Positions 36,137 through 44,837 are shown, counted from the first letter of the stretch. The stretch: DNA of 64,000 bases from Candidatus Ideonella esbjergensis (GCA_016710065.1 JADJLP010000001.1:1488001-1552000), one strand, 5' to 3'. The notes: a model not told the origin generated them from the letters alone. Numbers and translations are program-made.

Positions 36137-36837
36137 AGCAGATCCCGCTGGCCATCGGGGTGGACACCGAGCCCGACTTCGAGCACTTCGTGGCAGGTGA
36201 CAACGCAGCTGCGCTGCAGGCGCTGGGCCGCCTCAAGATACCTTCGCCGCCGGTCTACCTGCATGGCCCGGCGGGGTCGGGCAAGACGCATTTGCTGAGC
36301 GCGTTGGCGCGGCAGGTGCGCGCGCAGGGCGGGCGCTGCGGCTGGTTCAATGCTGATGATCCTCTGCCCTGGACCTTTGACGAAGGCTGGCAACTGGTGG
36401 TGATCGACGGCGCCGATCGGTTGGACGAATTGCACCAGCATGCGGCCTTCAGCTTGTTTGTGGACGCCGCCACCTTTGGTGTGCAAATGGCGTCGGCCGG
36501 CCGCGTGCCGCCGGTGGACCTGCCGGTGCGCGAAGACCTGCGCACCCGTTTTGGGTGGGGGCCTGTTTTTGCGCTGTGGCCGCTGGACGAGACCGGCACC
36601 CGCGCCGCGCTGCGCCGCGAGGCTGACCAGCGCGGCATCTTTCTCTCGGACGAGGTGATGGACTACTTGCTCACGCGCTTTTCGCGCGACATGGCGTCGC
36701 TGATGGTGCTGCTGCGCCGGCTCGACCGCTTCTCGCTCGCCGAGCGTCGCATGGTGACCGTGCCGTTGCTGAAGAAAATGGTGGCCGAAGAAGCTGAAGA
36801 ACTGCCGGCCTCGGTCGCCGTGGGGCGTGCAGCATGA
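36133..36837 (+). CDS. hda: DnaA regulatory inactivator Hda
   Basis: 234 residues. Hda is a DnaA-like AAA+ protein that, bound to the sliding clamp, stimulates ATP hydrolysis on DnaA after initiation. Near the N-terminus MKQIPLAIG resembles the clamp-binding motif (QxPLxLx). Walker A GPAGSGKTHLLSAL (about residues 45-58), Walker B-like VVIDGADRLDEL, and C-terminal SRDMASLMVLLRRLDRFSL. It lies in a chain perM-hda-HAD-pcnB-folK whose junctions are all 4-nt ATGA overlaps. Confidence 0.93.
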   Translation: MKQIPLAIGVDTEPDFEHFVAGDNAAALQALGRLKIPSPPVYLHGPAGSGKTHLLSALARQVRAQGGRCGWFNADDPLPWTFDEGWQLVVIDGADRLDELHQHAAFSLFVDAATFGVQMASAGRVPPVDLPVREDLRTRFGWGPVFALWPLDETGTRAALRREADQRGIFLSDEVMDYLLTRFSRDMASLMVLLRRLDRFSLAERRMVTVPLLKKMVAEEAEELPASVAVGRAA

Positions 36838-37508
36838 AACTTGCGCTGTTTGATCTGGACGGCACCTTGCTGCCCACCGACTCCGACCACTCCTTCGGCG
36901 AGTTCATGGTGGCCATAGGTTGGGCCGACGGCGAGCGCTGGCGCGCCCGCAACCAGCATTTCTTCGAGCAATACCAGGCCGGCACCCTGGTGTTGGCCGA
37001 GTACGTGGACTTCGCCACCTCGGTCTGGCGCGGCCGTCCGCCAGGCGAGGCCGAAGCGGCCCGCCAACGCTTCATGCGTGAAGTGATAGCTCCGCAAATC
37101 AAGCCTGCCGCACAGGCACTGGTGCAGGGGCACATCGCTGCGGGCGACATGGTGGCGGTAGTGACAGCCACCAACGAGTTCGTCACCCGACCCATCGCAT
37201 CGGCCTTTGGCGTCGAGACGCTGCTGGCGGTGGAACTGGCGCGCGATGCGTCTGGCCAGGTCACCGGCCAGATCTACGGCGTGCCCACGTTCCGGGAAGG
37301 CAAGGTCACGCGTGTCGACGCGTGGCTGGCAGCGCAAGGCCGCACATTCCACGATTTCGACGACGTGCTGTTCTACAGCGACTCCACCAACGATCTGCCC
37401 CTGCTGGAACTGGTGCCCACCCCCGTGGCCACCAACCCCACACCTGCCCTGGCCGCCATTGCCGCCGAGCGGGGCTGGCGCACCCTCAACCTGTTTGACA
37501 CACCATGA
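36834..37508 (+). CDS. HAD-IB family hydrolase
   Basis: 224 residues. HAD motif I LALFDLDGTLLPTDSDHSFG at the N-terminus, motif II in VVTATNEFVT, the lysine of motif III in GKVTRVDAWLA and motif IV YSDSTNDLPLLELV. The subfamily (SerB-like, capped) includes phosphoserine phosphatase-like enzymes; substrate cannot be assigned. Coupled to hda and pcnB by ATGA overlaps, as in related genomes. Confidence 0.9.
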   Translation: MKLALFDLDGTLLPTDSDHSFGEFMVAIGWADGERWRARNQHFFEQYQAGTLVLAEYVDFATSVWRGRPPGEAEAARQRFMREVIAPQIKPAAQALVQGHIAAGDMVAVVTATNEFVTRPIASAFGVETLLAVELARDASGQVTGQIYGVPTFREGKVTRVDAWLAAQGRTFHDFDDVLFYSDSTNDLPLLELVPTPVATNPTPALAAIAAERGWRTLNLFDTP

Positions 37509-39085
37509 TCCGTAAATTCATAGACAAGCTGATGGGCAAATCGCCCAGCGACAGCCAACCGGCCAAAACCAGCGGCATCCCGGTCGGCAAGCGCATGGAA
37601 GTGCCGGCCAGCGAGCACGGCATCGACCCGGCGCTGCTGGACGAGCGCGCGGTGCGTGTGGTCACCACCTTGCAAGATGCGGGCTACACCGCCTTCGTGG
37701 TCGGTGGCGCGGTGCGCGACCTGCTGGTGGGCCGACGCCCGAAAGACTTTGACGTGGCCACCAATGCCACGCCCGAGCAGGTGAAAGGCCTGTTCCGCCG
37801 CGCCTTCATCATCGGCCGGCGCTTTCGCATCGTTCACGTCATTCATGGCCGGGGCCGCGACCACGAAGTGATCGAGGTCTCCACCTTCCGCGCCTACATG
37901 GACAACGCCGCCGCCGAGGCGGTGGAAGGCAACGAGAAGACCGCCAAGGACGAGATTGCCAGCAAGAGCCATGTGGTGGATTCCAGTGGCCGCGTGCTGC
38001 GCGACAACGTCTGGGGCCCGCAGATCGAAGATGCCGCGCGCCGCGACTTCACCATCAACGCCATGTACTACGACCCGCGCTCGCAGACCGTGGTCGACTA
38101 CCACCACGGCCTGAAGGACATGAAGGCGCAAACCCTGCGCATGATCGGCGACCCCGAAACCCGCTACCGCGAAGACCCGGTGCGCATCCTGCGCGTGGTG
38201 CGATTTGCGGCCAAGCTGGGCTTCAAGATCGAGCCCAAGACCCAAAAGCCCATCATGGCCATGTCCAAGCTGCTGGCCAATGTGCCCATCTCGCGCATGT
38301 TCGACGAGATGATCAAGCTGCTGCAGACCGGCCATGCGCTGGCCAGCCTGGCGCAGCTCAAGGCACAGGGCCTGGACCGCGGCGTGTTCCCGGTGCTCGA
38401 CGCCGTGCTGAGCCAGACCGTGGCCGGCAGCCCGCGCGAGAAATTCGTCAACCTCGCACTGGCCGACACCGACCGCCGGGTGGGCGAAGGCAAGCCCGTG
38501 GCGCCCAGCTTCATGCTGGCCTGCATGCTGTGGCACGACGTGCTGGCCGGTTGGGAACAGCGCCGCGCCCTGGGCGAGCCGGCCATGCCGGCATTGCAGC
38601 AGGCTATCGACGCGGTGTTCGACTCCCGCATCGGCGACATCTCGGGCCGCGGCAAGCTGGCCACCGACATGCGCGAGATTTGGATGATGCAGCCGCGCTT
38701 CGAGCGCCGCAGCGGCAGCCAGGTGTGGTCGCTGATAGAGCAGCCGCGCTTCCGCGCCGGGTTCGATTTCCTGCGCCTGCGCGCCGACGTGGGCGAGGCC
38801 CCGAACGAACTGGCCGAGTGGTGGGAAGACTTCTCGCTGGGCGACGAGGCCGAGCGCGAGGCCCTGATCGAGGTCGCCCGCGAGGCGCACGCCAAGTCCG
38901 GCCACAAGCGTCAGCCGGCTGCCCCGCGCGCGCAGGGCGCCTCCCGGCCGGCCACCGCAGCCGCCGATGGCGATGAGGCTGACCTTCCCACTGCGGCGGA
39001 CGCCCCGCGCAAGCGCCGCCGTCGTCGCCGTAAGCCAGCGGGGCAGGGTGGTGGTTCGGCGCCGTCCGGTGGTGCAGGCGAATGA
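37505..39085 (+). CDS. pcnB: Poly(A) polymerase I
   Basis: 526 residues. Class II nucleotidyltransferase adding 3' poly(A) tails that promote RNA decay. Catalytic head: FVVGGAVRDLLVGRRPKDFD with the paired aspartates, then RRFRIVHVIHG and RRDFTINAMYYDPRSQTVVD, followed by GDPETRYREDPVRILRVVRF. The extra C-terminus is long and basic (RKRRRRRRKPAGQ), probably RNA-binding. Member of the overlapping hda-folK chain. Confidence 0.95.
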   Translation: MIRKFIDKLMGKSPSDSQPAKTSGIPVGKRMEVPASEHGIDPALLDERAVRVVTTLQDAGYTAFVVGGAVRDLLVGRRPKDFDVATNATPEQVKGLFRRAFIIGRRFRIVHVIHGRGRDHEVIEVSTFRAYMDNAAAEAVEGNEKTAKDEIASKSHVVDSSGRVLRDNVWGPQIEDAARRDFTINAMYYDPRSQTVVDYHHGLKDMKAQTLRMIGDPETRYREDPVRILRVVRFAAKLGFKIEPKTQKPIMAMSKLLANVPISRMFDEMIKLLQTGHALASLAQLKAQGLDRGVFPVLDAVLSQTVAGSPREKFVNLALADTDRRVGEGKPVAPSFMLACMLWHDVLAGWEQRRALGEPAMPALQQAIDAVFDSRIGDISGRGKLATDMREIWMMQPRFERRSGSQVWSLIEQPRFRAGFDFLRLRADVGEAPNELAEWWEDFSLGDEAEREALIEVAREAHAKSGHKRQPAAPRAQGASRPATAAADGDEADLPTAADAPRKRRRRRRKPAGQGGGSAPSGGAGE

Positions 39086-39582
39086 GCCAGGCGGCGCCAG
39101 GTGCGGTGCGGGCCTACATAGGCCTGGGCGCCAACCTGGGCGATGCGCGCGGCAGCGTGCAGGCCGCTTGGCAGGTGCTGGGCGAATTGCCCGGCAGCGT
39201 GGCAGTGGCTTGCTCCAGCTTCTATCGCACGGCACCCGTGGATGCCACAGGCCCCGATTTCATCAACGCCGTGGCGGCGCTGGACACCACGCTCACGCCC
39301 TTGGCACTGCTGGCCGGGTTGCAGGCCATCGAGCTGCGCTTTGGCCGTGAGCGGCCTTACCGCAATGCCCCACGCACGCTGGACCTGGACCTGCTGACCC
39401 TGGGTGAGCAGGTGCTGGACACGCCTGTGCTGACCCTGCCTCACCCGCGCCTGCACCTGCGTGCTTTCACCCTCGTGCCCCTGGCCGAGCTTGCTCCAGC
39501 GCTGGTGCTGCCCGGATTGGGACGGGTGGATGCCTTGCTCGCAGGCGTTTCCGATCAGGCCATAGTGCGCCTGGACGTCTGA
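39082..39582 (+). CDS. folK: Hydroxymethyldihydropterin pyrophosphokinase
   Basis: 166 residues. Transfers pyrophosphate from ATP to 6-hydroxymethyl-7,8-dihydropterin in folate synthesis. Family motifs: YIGLGANLGD near the N-terminus, SSFYRTAPVDATGPDFINAV, ELRFGRERPYRNAPRTLDLD and LPHPRLHLRAFTLVPLAEL. Start overlaps the pcnB stop by four bases. Confidence 0.96.
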   Translation: MSQAAPGAVRAYIGLGANLGDARGSVQAAWQVLGELPGSVAVACSSFYRTAPVDATGPDFINAVAALDTTLTPLALLAGLQAIELRFGRERPYRNAPRTLDLDLLTLGEQVLDTPVLTLPHPRLHLRAFTLVPLAELAPALVLPGLGRVDALLAGVSDQAIVRLDV

Positions 39583-39588
39583 GCGGGC

Positions 39589-39957
39589 ATGGGAATGAAC
39601 GGCCTGTCGGCTCTGCCTGTGTCGGTGCAGACCTTTGGTTTGCTGCTGCTGTCGAACCTGTTCATGACCTTCGCTTGGTACGGCCACCTCAAGCACCAGG
39701 TGGGCAAGGCCTGGTACGTGGCGGCTCTGGTGAGCTGGGGTGTGGCACTGTTCGAGTACCTGCTGCAGGTGCCGGCCAACCGCATTGGCTACAGCGGCGG
39801 CTACAGCTTGGCCCAGCTCAAGATTGCCCAGGAGGTGATCACGTTGGGGCTGTTTGTGCCGTTTGCGGTGTACTACATGGGGCAACCGCTCAAGTGGGAC
39901 TACTTGTGGGCAGGCTTGTGCCTGATGGGCGCGGTGTACTTCATCTTTCGCAATTGA
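39589..39957 (+). CDS. DUF486 / DMT family small membrane protein
   Basis: 122 residues, four transmembrane helices. Typical DUF486 wording: LLLSNLFMTFAWYGHLK, FEYLLQVPANRIGYSGGYSL and LKWDYLWAGLCLMGAVYFIF. Distantly related to small multidrug-resistance transporters but no substrate is known. Seven bases after folK, so likely the tail of that operon. Confidence 0.88.
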   Translation: MGMNGLSALPVSVQTFGLLLLSNLFMTFAWYGHLKHQVGKAWYVAALVSWGVALFEYLLQVPANRIGYSGGYSLAQLKIAQEVITLGLFVPFAVYYMGQPLKWDYLWAGLCLMGAVYFIFRN

Positions 39958-40008
39958 TGCGGCCCGGCCACGGGTGCTGGCAGCATCTCATTACAATGAC
40001 GACATGAC

Positions 40009-40033
40009 ACTGTCGTGATGATGTTGTGACAGT
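40009..40033 (+). promoter_or_regulatory. Inverted repeat upstream of the DUF47-pit operon
   Basis: Perfect inverted repeat ACTGTC (40009-40014) and GACAGT (40028-40033) spaced by 13 bases, 82 bases before the DUF47 start. The left half reads CTGTCGT, near the CTGTCAT half of a Pho box, but the second half is a poor match. A TACAAT lies upstream at 39992-39997. Regulation by PhoB is therefore only a possibility. Confidence 0.35.
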
Positions 40034-40114
40034 CACGACCGGCGATCACGTACCCCAGCACCGCTGAGCCGTCCCCCGCTGACTCGCCCGAGACCCACCC
40101 CTGAGGAGAACCGA

Positions 40115-40762
40115 ATGTTTTTCGGCAAGCTGTTGCCCAAGGATGGCAACTTCTTTGAGCTGTTCAACCAGCACGGCCAATTCATCGCAGAGGGCGCACG
40201 CTCCTTCATGTCGATGATCCAGTACTACAGCACGCCCGATCTGCGCGAGAAGTACGCCCGTGAGGTGGACACCGCCGAACACGCGGCCGACAAGATCACT
40301 GCCGAGGTCAACCGCCAGTTGCACCGCACCTTCATCACGCCCATTGATCGCGAGCAGATCCATGGCCTGATCAACGCCATGGACGACATCCTCGACCTGC
40401 TGCAAGACAGCAGCGAAGTGATGGCCCTCTACGACGTGCAGCACGTGACCGAAGACGTGCTGCGCCTGGGTGACATCTCGGTCAAGTGCTGCGAGCGTGT
40501 GCAGCATGCCGTGTCGCTGCTGCCCAAGCTGAACCAGCCCGAAGTGACCGAGGCTGCGCTCAAGACCTGCGAAGAAATCGACCGGCTCGAATCCGACGCC
40601 GACCGCGTGATGCGCAGTGCCATGTCGCGCCTGTTCCGCGAGGAGCAGGACACCCGCGAGCTGATCAAGCTCAAGGCGATCTACGAACACCTGGAATCGA
40701 TCTCTGATCGCTGCGAGGACGTGGCGAACCTGATCGAGGGCATCGTCCTCGAAAATTCCTGA
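40115..40762 (+). CDS. DUF47 family protein, partner of Pit phosphate transporter
   Basis: 215 residues, mostly helical, PhoU-like fold. MFFGKLLPKDGNFFELFNQH at the start and later TPIDREQIHGLINAMDDILD and HLESISDRCEDVANLIEGIV are standard for the family. DUF47 proteins are encoded next to Pit transporters and are thought to modulate phosphate uptake. GAGGAG precedes the ATG by nine bases; the pit gene follows after 24 bases. Confidence 0.93.
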   Translation: MFFGKLLPKDGNFFELFNQHGQFIAEGARSFMSMIQYYSTPDLREKYAREVDTAEHAADKITAEVNRQLHRTFITPIDREQIHGLINAMDDILDLLQDSSEVMALYDVQHVTEDVLRLGDISVKCCERVQHAVSLLPKLNQPEVTEAALKTCEEIDRLESDADRVMRSAMSRLFREEQDTRELIKLKAIYEHLESISDRCEDVANLIEGIVLENS

Positions 40763-40786
40763 TCTTTCAGAAGGCACAGATTAGCC

Positions 40787-41797
40787 ATGGAAGCAGGTTC
40801 CATCGCGTTCTGGGTCGTGGCCACGCTGGTCGTCCTGGCGCTGCTGTTCGACTTCATGAACGGGTTCCACGACGCGGCGAATTCCATTGCCACCGTCGTG
40901 TCCACCGGGGTGCTCAAGCCCCAGCAGGCGGTGCTCTTTGCCGCCTTCTTCAACGTCGTGGCCATCTCCATCTTCCAGCTGAAGGTGGCCAGCATGATAG
41001 GCAAGGGCATCGTCGAGCCCGGGGTGGTCGACCATCACGTGGTGTTCGGTGCGCTCATAGGCGCCATTACCTGGAACGTCATCACCTGGTGGTATGGCAT
41101 TCCCTCGTCCAGCTCGCACGCGCTGATCGGCGGCATCATGGGCGCGGTGATGGCCAAGGCCGGCGTGGGCAAGCTGGTGGGGGCGGGCATCCTGAAGACC
41201 GTGGTCTTCATCTTTGTCTCTCCCTTCATGGGCTATGTGCTGGGCTCGCTGATGATGGTGGGGGTGGCCTGGGTCTTCAGACGCACCTCGCCCATGCGGG
41301 TGGACCGATGGTTCCGGCGCATGCAACTGGTGTCGGCAGGCCTGTATTCGCTGGGCCACGGTGGCAATGATGCGCAAAAGACCATCGGCATCATCTGGAT
41401 GTTGTTGGTGGCCTCGGGTTACATGGCTGCAGCCGACAAGGCGCCGCCCAACTGGGTGATTTGGAGCTGCTATACCGCCATCGGCCTGGGCACCATGTTT
41501 GGCGGCTGGCGCATCGTCAAGACCATGGGGCAACGGCTCACCAAGCTCAAACCGGTGGGCGGCTTCTGCGCCGAGACGGGCGGCGCCATCACCTTGTTCA
41601 CGGCGACGGCATTGGGCATTCCTGTGTCCACAACCCATACCATCACCGGTGCCATCGTGGGCGTGGGCTCGGTGCGCAGCGCGGGCTCGGTGCGCTGGGG
41701 CCTGGCCAGCAACATCGTCTGGGCCTGGATCTTTACCATTCCGGCGGCGGCCTTCGTGGCTGGCATGTTCTACTGGCTCAGCATGAGCATGTTCTGA
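40787..41797 (+). CDS. pit: Inorganic phosphate transporter, PiT family
   Basis: 336 residues, shorter than E. coli PitA (499) but normal for the bacterial group paired with DUF47. PiT signatures are the N-terminal FDFMNGFHDAANSIATVVST, GHGGNDAQKTIGIIW in the middle and GIPVSTTHTITGAIVGVGS near the C-terminus. About nine to ten membrane helices. Imports metal-phosphate with protons. Operon with DUF47, closed by the terminator at 41830. Confidence 0.94.
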   Translation: MEAGSIAFWVVATLVVLALLFDFMNGFHDAANSIATVVSTGVLKPQQAVLFAAFFNVVAISIFQLKVASMIGKGIVEPGVVDHHVVFGALIGAITWNVITWWYGIPSSSSHALIGGIMGAVMAKAGVGKLVGAGILKTVVFIFVSPFMGYVLGSLMMVGVAWVFRRTSPMRVDRWFRRMQLVSAGLYSLGHGGNDAQKTIGIIWMLLVASGYMAAADKAPPNWVIWSCYTAIGLGTMFGGWRIVKTMGQRLTKLKPVGGFCAETGGAITLFTATALGIPVSTTHTITGAIVGVGSVRSAGSVRWGLASNIVWAWIFTIPAAAFVAGMFYWLSMSMF

Positions 41798-41828
41798 GCG
41801 GCCTTCGGCCTTCGCCGCACTAGGCGAA

Positions 41829-41850
41829 AGGGGCCTCGCGGCCCCTTTTT
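41829..41850 (+). terminator. Intrinsic terminator after pit
   Basis: Stem GGGGCC (41830-41835) and GGCCCC (41840-41845), loop TCGC, then five T. It sits 32 bases after the pit stop and 20 before the convergent GNAT gene. Confidence 0.92.
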
Positions 41851-41869
41851 ATGTCCGGCCGCGCCGGGC

Positions 41870-42394
41870 TCAGGTGGGCGACTGTGTGTCACCCACGCCC
41901 AGGGCTCGCTGCATCAGCACCACGTCCAGCCAGCGGCCGAACTTCCAGCCTGAGCTTTTGAGCAGGCCTGTGTGCTCAAAGCCCAAGCGGCGGTGCACGC
42001 CTACGGAGCCCAGGTTCTGGCTGTCACCGATCACGGCCAGCATTTGGCGGGCGCCCGCTGCTTCGCAGCGGCCAATCAACTCGGCCAGGAGCAAGCTGCC
42101 CACGCCCTGTCCTTGGGCCTCAGGGTGCAGATAGATCGAGTCCTCCAGACAGAAGCGGTAGGCCGGGCGGGGTCGGAAATGGTTGGCGTAGGCGTAGCCC
42201 AGCACCTGGTCGTCGCGCTCGGCCACCAGCCATGGCAGGCCCTTGCCCAGCACGTCGGCGCGCCGGGTCGTCATGTCGGCCTGGCTGGGCGGATCCAGCT
42301 CAAAGGTGCCGGTTCCGTGCAGCACGTTGTGGGCGTAAATGGCCGTGATGGCGGCCAGATCGGCGTCGTTGCTGAGGCGGATCAACAGGGGCAT
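41870..42394 (-). CDS. GNAT family N-acetyltransferase (phosphinothricin acetyltransferase-like)
   Basis: 174 residues from the ATG at 42394 (MPLLIRLSNDADLAAITAIY). The acetyl-CoA motif A is EAQGQGVGSLLLAELIGRCE, and upstream ERDDQVLGYAYANHFRPRPA is typical of the Pat/YncA group that acetylates amino acid analogues such as methionine sulfoximine. A longer frame starting at 42463 lacks a ribosome site. Convergent with pit. Confidence 0.88.
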   Translation of the reverse strand: MPLLIRLSNDADLAAITAIYAHNVLHGTGTFELDPPSQADMTTRRADVLGKGLPWLVAERDDQVLGYAYANHFRPRPAYRFCLEDSIYLHPEAQGQGVGSLLLAELIGRCEAAGARQMLAVIGDSQNLGSVGVHRRLGFEHTGLLKSSGWKFGRWLDVVLMQRALGVGDTQSPT

Positions 42395-42440
42395 GGCGTG
42401 CAGGACAAGGGTGGGTGTGCCACAAGAGGCATTCGGCGCA

Positions 42441-42446
42441 TATAAT
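42441..42446 (+). promoter_or_regulatory. -10 element of the rpsP-rimM-trmD-rplS operon
   Basis: A perfect TATAAT 168 bases before the rpsP ATG, leaving a leader of roughly 160 bases. No strong -35 hexamer is visible. Confidence 0.5.
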
Positions 42447-42571
42447 CTCATGTTTTCGGCCACGGTTGCCCAGCTTGGGTGGCGTATCTACGGGGCCGTC
42501 ATTGGGCCGGTGGCGGGGCTTAGGCTCCAAATGTCACAGGCATTTGAGTTGTCCATCACGCTCGTGTCTCC

Positions 42572-42586
42572 GAGTTGTGGCAACTC
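42572..42586 (+). promoter_or_regulatory. Leader hairpin before rpsP
   Basis: GAGTTG, loop TGG, CAACTC: a perfect six-base-pair stem ending 27 bases before the rpsP start and 17 before its AAGGAA ribosome site. It could modulate translation or transcript stability; no T-run follows, so it is not a terminator. Confidence 0.35.
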
Positions 42587-42613
42587 ACCAGCCAAGTTTT
42601 CAAGGAACGACAA

Positions 42614-42868
42614 ATGGTCGTGATTCGCCTTTCCCGTGGTGGCTCCAAGAAGCGCCCTTTCTACAACATCGTTGTCGCCGACTCGCGTGAGCGTCGTGAC
42701 GGTCGCTTCATCGAGCGCGTGGGTTTCTATAACCCGGTGGCTTCTGAAGGTGAAGAAGCCCTGCGCGTGGCGCAAGACCGCGTCACCTACTGGACCGGTG
42801 TGGGCGCGCAAGCCTCCAGCACTGTGCTGCGCCTGGTGGACCAGGCCAAGGCCAAGGCTGCGGCCTGA
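42614..42868 (+). CDS. rpsP: 30S ribosomal protein S16
   Basis: 84 residues, MVVIRLSRGGSKKRPFYNIV then RRDGRFIERVGFYNPVA, the bS16 consensus. AAGGAA lies nine bases before this ATG. First gene of the classical rpsP-rimM-trmD-rplS operon. Confidence 0.97.
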   Translation: MVVIRLSRGGSKKRPFYNIVVADSRERRDGRFIERVGFYNPVASEGEEALRVAQDRVTYWTGVGAQASSTVLRLVDQAKAKAAA

Positions 42869-42896
42869 GCCCGCTGGCCACGGTTGCGTCTTCACA

Positions 42897-43520
42897 GTGA
42901 ACAAGGCGTTGAACGCCGCGCTGCAAGACGCGACCTGGCCTGACGATGCGATCGAAGTCGGCCGCATCGTCGACGCCTGGGGCATCAAGGGTGGCATCAA
43001 GGTGCTGCCCTTTTCCTCCGACCCCCAGGCCCTCTTTTCGTCACGCCGCTGGTTCCTGAAACCACCGGAAGACACCCCCGGTCGCTCAGTGGTCAAGCCG
43101 GCAGGGCCCGGCAAGGCGGCGCCGCTGCCCACCCTGCTCAAGATCACCGATTGCCGTGAACAAGGCGATGTGGTGGTGGCCATGGCCCAGGATGTGCCCG
43201 ACCGCAACACCGCCGAGACGCTCAAGGGCGCACGCGTGTTTGTCTCGCGCCAGAGCTTTCCCACCGCCGAGACCGACGAGTACTACTGGATCGACCTGAT
43301 CGGTCTGGACGTGGTCAACCGCGAAGGCATTGCGCTGGGCCAGGTTAGCGACCTGCTCGACACCGGTGCGCACAGCGTGTTGCGCCTCAAGCGGCCGGGC
43401 GCTGCGCCCGACGCCAAGCCCGACGAGGCCGAACGCCTGATCCCCTTCGTGTCGGCCTTCATCGACAAGGTCGATCTCGCGGGGCGCACCATCACCGTCG
43501 ACTGGGGTGAGGACTACTGA
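42897..43520 (+). CDS. rimM: 16S rRNA processing protein RimM
   Basis: 207 residues from a GTG at 42897; no ATG lies in frame nearby and this gives the family N-terminus. RimM helps late 30S assembly by binding S19. N-terminal IEVGRIVDAWGIKGGIKVLP and the PRC-barrel part YYWIDLIGLDVVNREGIALG are diagnostic; the end FIDKVDLAGRTITVDWGEDY matches. It carries an insert around residues 50-75 (PEDTPGRSVVKPAGPG) that is common in this order. Confidence 0.95.
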   Translation: MNKALNAALQDATWPDDAIEVGRIVDAWGIKGGIKVLPFSSDPQALFSSRRWFLKPPEDTPGRSVVKPAGPGKAAPLPTLLKITDCREQGDVVVAMAQDVPDRNTAETLKGARVFVSRQSFPTAETDEYYWIDLIGLDVVNREGIALGQVSDLLDTGAHSVLRLKRPGAAPDAKPDEAERLIPFVSAFIDKVDLAGRTITVDWGEDY

Positions 43521-43542
43521 GTCCTGCTCCGGAGCCGCCAGC

Positions 43543-44310
43543 ATGCGCTTCGACGTCATCACCCTGTTTCCCGAGCTGTTCGCGCCCTTCATGACCCAGG
43601 GCGTGACCCGCCGTGCCTTTGAATCAGGCCAGGTAGATGTGCAGTTCTGGCCCTTGCGCGACTTTGCGGAAGACAACTACCGTCGCGTGGACGACCGTCC
43701 CTACGGTGGCGGCCCGGGCATGGTGATGCTGGCCGAGCCGCTGGAGAAAGCCATCTCTGCGGCCCGGCAGGCGCGGGTGGCGAATGGCACCGTTGCAGGG
43801 CCGGTGATCCATTTCAGCCCCACGGGCCGTCGCATCGATCAAGCGCTGGTCCGTGAAATGGCGCATGGCCCAGGTGGGCTGCTGCTGTGTGGCCGCTATG
43901 AAGGCATGGACCAGCGACTGCTGGACAGCCATGTGGATCTGGAACTGAGCCTGGGCGATTTCGTGCTCTCGGGTGGCGAATTGCCGGCCCTGGCTTTGCT
44001 GGACGGCATCGCCCGCCTGCAAGAAGGCGTGCTGGCCGATGCCCGATCGCACGAGCAGGACAGTTTCGAGGACGGGCTGCTCGACTGTCCGCACTTCAGC
44101 CGCCCGGAGACCTGGACCCCACCTGGCGGTGAGCCGCTGTCGGTAGCGCCTGTGCTGCTGTCGGGCCACCATGCCGAAATTGCCCGCTGGCGGCGCGAGC
44201 AATCGCTGGCCCTCACGGCCCGCCGCCGGCCCGACCTGATTGCGGCGGCACGGGAGGCGGGGCGCCTGTCGAAGGCCGATGAGCGCTTTCTGGCCCAGCT
44301 TGCTATATAA
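43543..44310 (+). CDS. trmD: tRNA (guanine-N1)-methyltransferase
   Basis: 255 residues. Methylates G37 of tRNAs from SAM; trefoil-knot SPOUT enzyme. MRFDVITLFPELFAPFMTQG, RPYGGGPGMVMLAEPLEKAI, LLLCGRYEGMDQRLLD and LSLGDFVLSGGELPALALLD cover the SAM knot. The usual HYTRP near the C-terminal side reads HFSRPETW. The -10-like TATAAT at 44306 overlaps its stop. Confidence 0.96.
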   Translation: MRFDVITLFPELFAPFMTQGVTRRAFESGQVDVQFWPLRDFAEDNYRRVDDRPYGGGPGMVMLAEPLEKAISAARQARVANGTVAGPVIHFSPTGRRIDQALVREMAHGPGGLLLCGRYEGMDQRLLDSHVDLELSLGDFVLSGGELPALALLDGIARLQEGVLADARSHEQDSFEDGLLDCPHFSRPETWTPPGGEPLSVAPVLLSGHHAEIARWRREQSLALTARRRPDLIAAAREAGRLSKADERFLAQLAI

Positions 44311-44311
44311 T
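44306..44311 (+). promoter_or_regulatory. -10-like element before rplS
   Basis: TATAAT overlaps the trmD stop codon, 99 bases before rplS. A secondary promoter for the L19 gene is plausible; no good -35 is seen. Confidence 0.35.
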
Positions 44312-44409
44312 CAAAGGCTTTTCGATCCTCTGCCGGTTACGTGGGCTGTCCACCGAGACGAGTTCACCACCCTTCAAACCAGCGTCGGCAAGATCTATTG
44401 GAGAAAACT

Positions 44410-44763
44410 GTGGACCTGATCCAGACCCTTGAGCAAGAAGAAATTGCTCGCCTGAACAAGACTATTCCGGCCTTCGCGCCCGGTGACACGGTCATCGTCA
44501 ACGTGAACGTGGTGGAAGGCACGCGTAAGCGCGTGCAGGCCTACGAAGGCGTGGTGATTGCCAAGCGCAACCGCAGTCTGAATAGCAGCTTCATCGTGCG
44601 CAAGATCTCCAGCGGCGAAGGCGTGGAACGCACGTTCCAGTTGTACAGCCCGCTGATCGCGTCGATCGAAGTCAAGCGCCGTGGCGATGTGCGCCGCGCC
44701 AAGCTGTACTACCTGCGCCAGCGCTCGGGCAAGTCGGCACGCATCAAAGAAAAGCTTTCCTGA
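44410..44763 (+). CDS. rplS: 50S ribosomal protein L19
   Basis: 117 residues from the GTG at 44410, which follows GGAG by nine bases and gives the normal start VDLIQTLEQEEIARLNKTIP. IVNVNVVEGTRKRVQAYEGV and FQLYSPLIASIEVKRRGDVR are the bL19 core. Last gene of the operon, closed by the hairpin at 44840. Confidence 0.96.
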   Translation: MDLIQTLEQEEIARLNKTIPAFAPGDTVIVNVNVVEGTRKRVQAYEGVVIAKRNRSLNSSFIVRKISSGEGVERTFQLYSPLIASIEVKRRGDVRRAKLYYLRQRSGKSARIKEKLS

Positions 44764-44837
44764 CCTTGTCAGGAAGGCTTTCGACAAGCAGCACGCCAAC
44801 TGCCGCGCAGTCAAAAGCTTCCCGATCAGTCAAGCCA

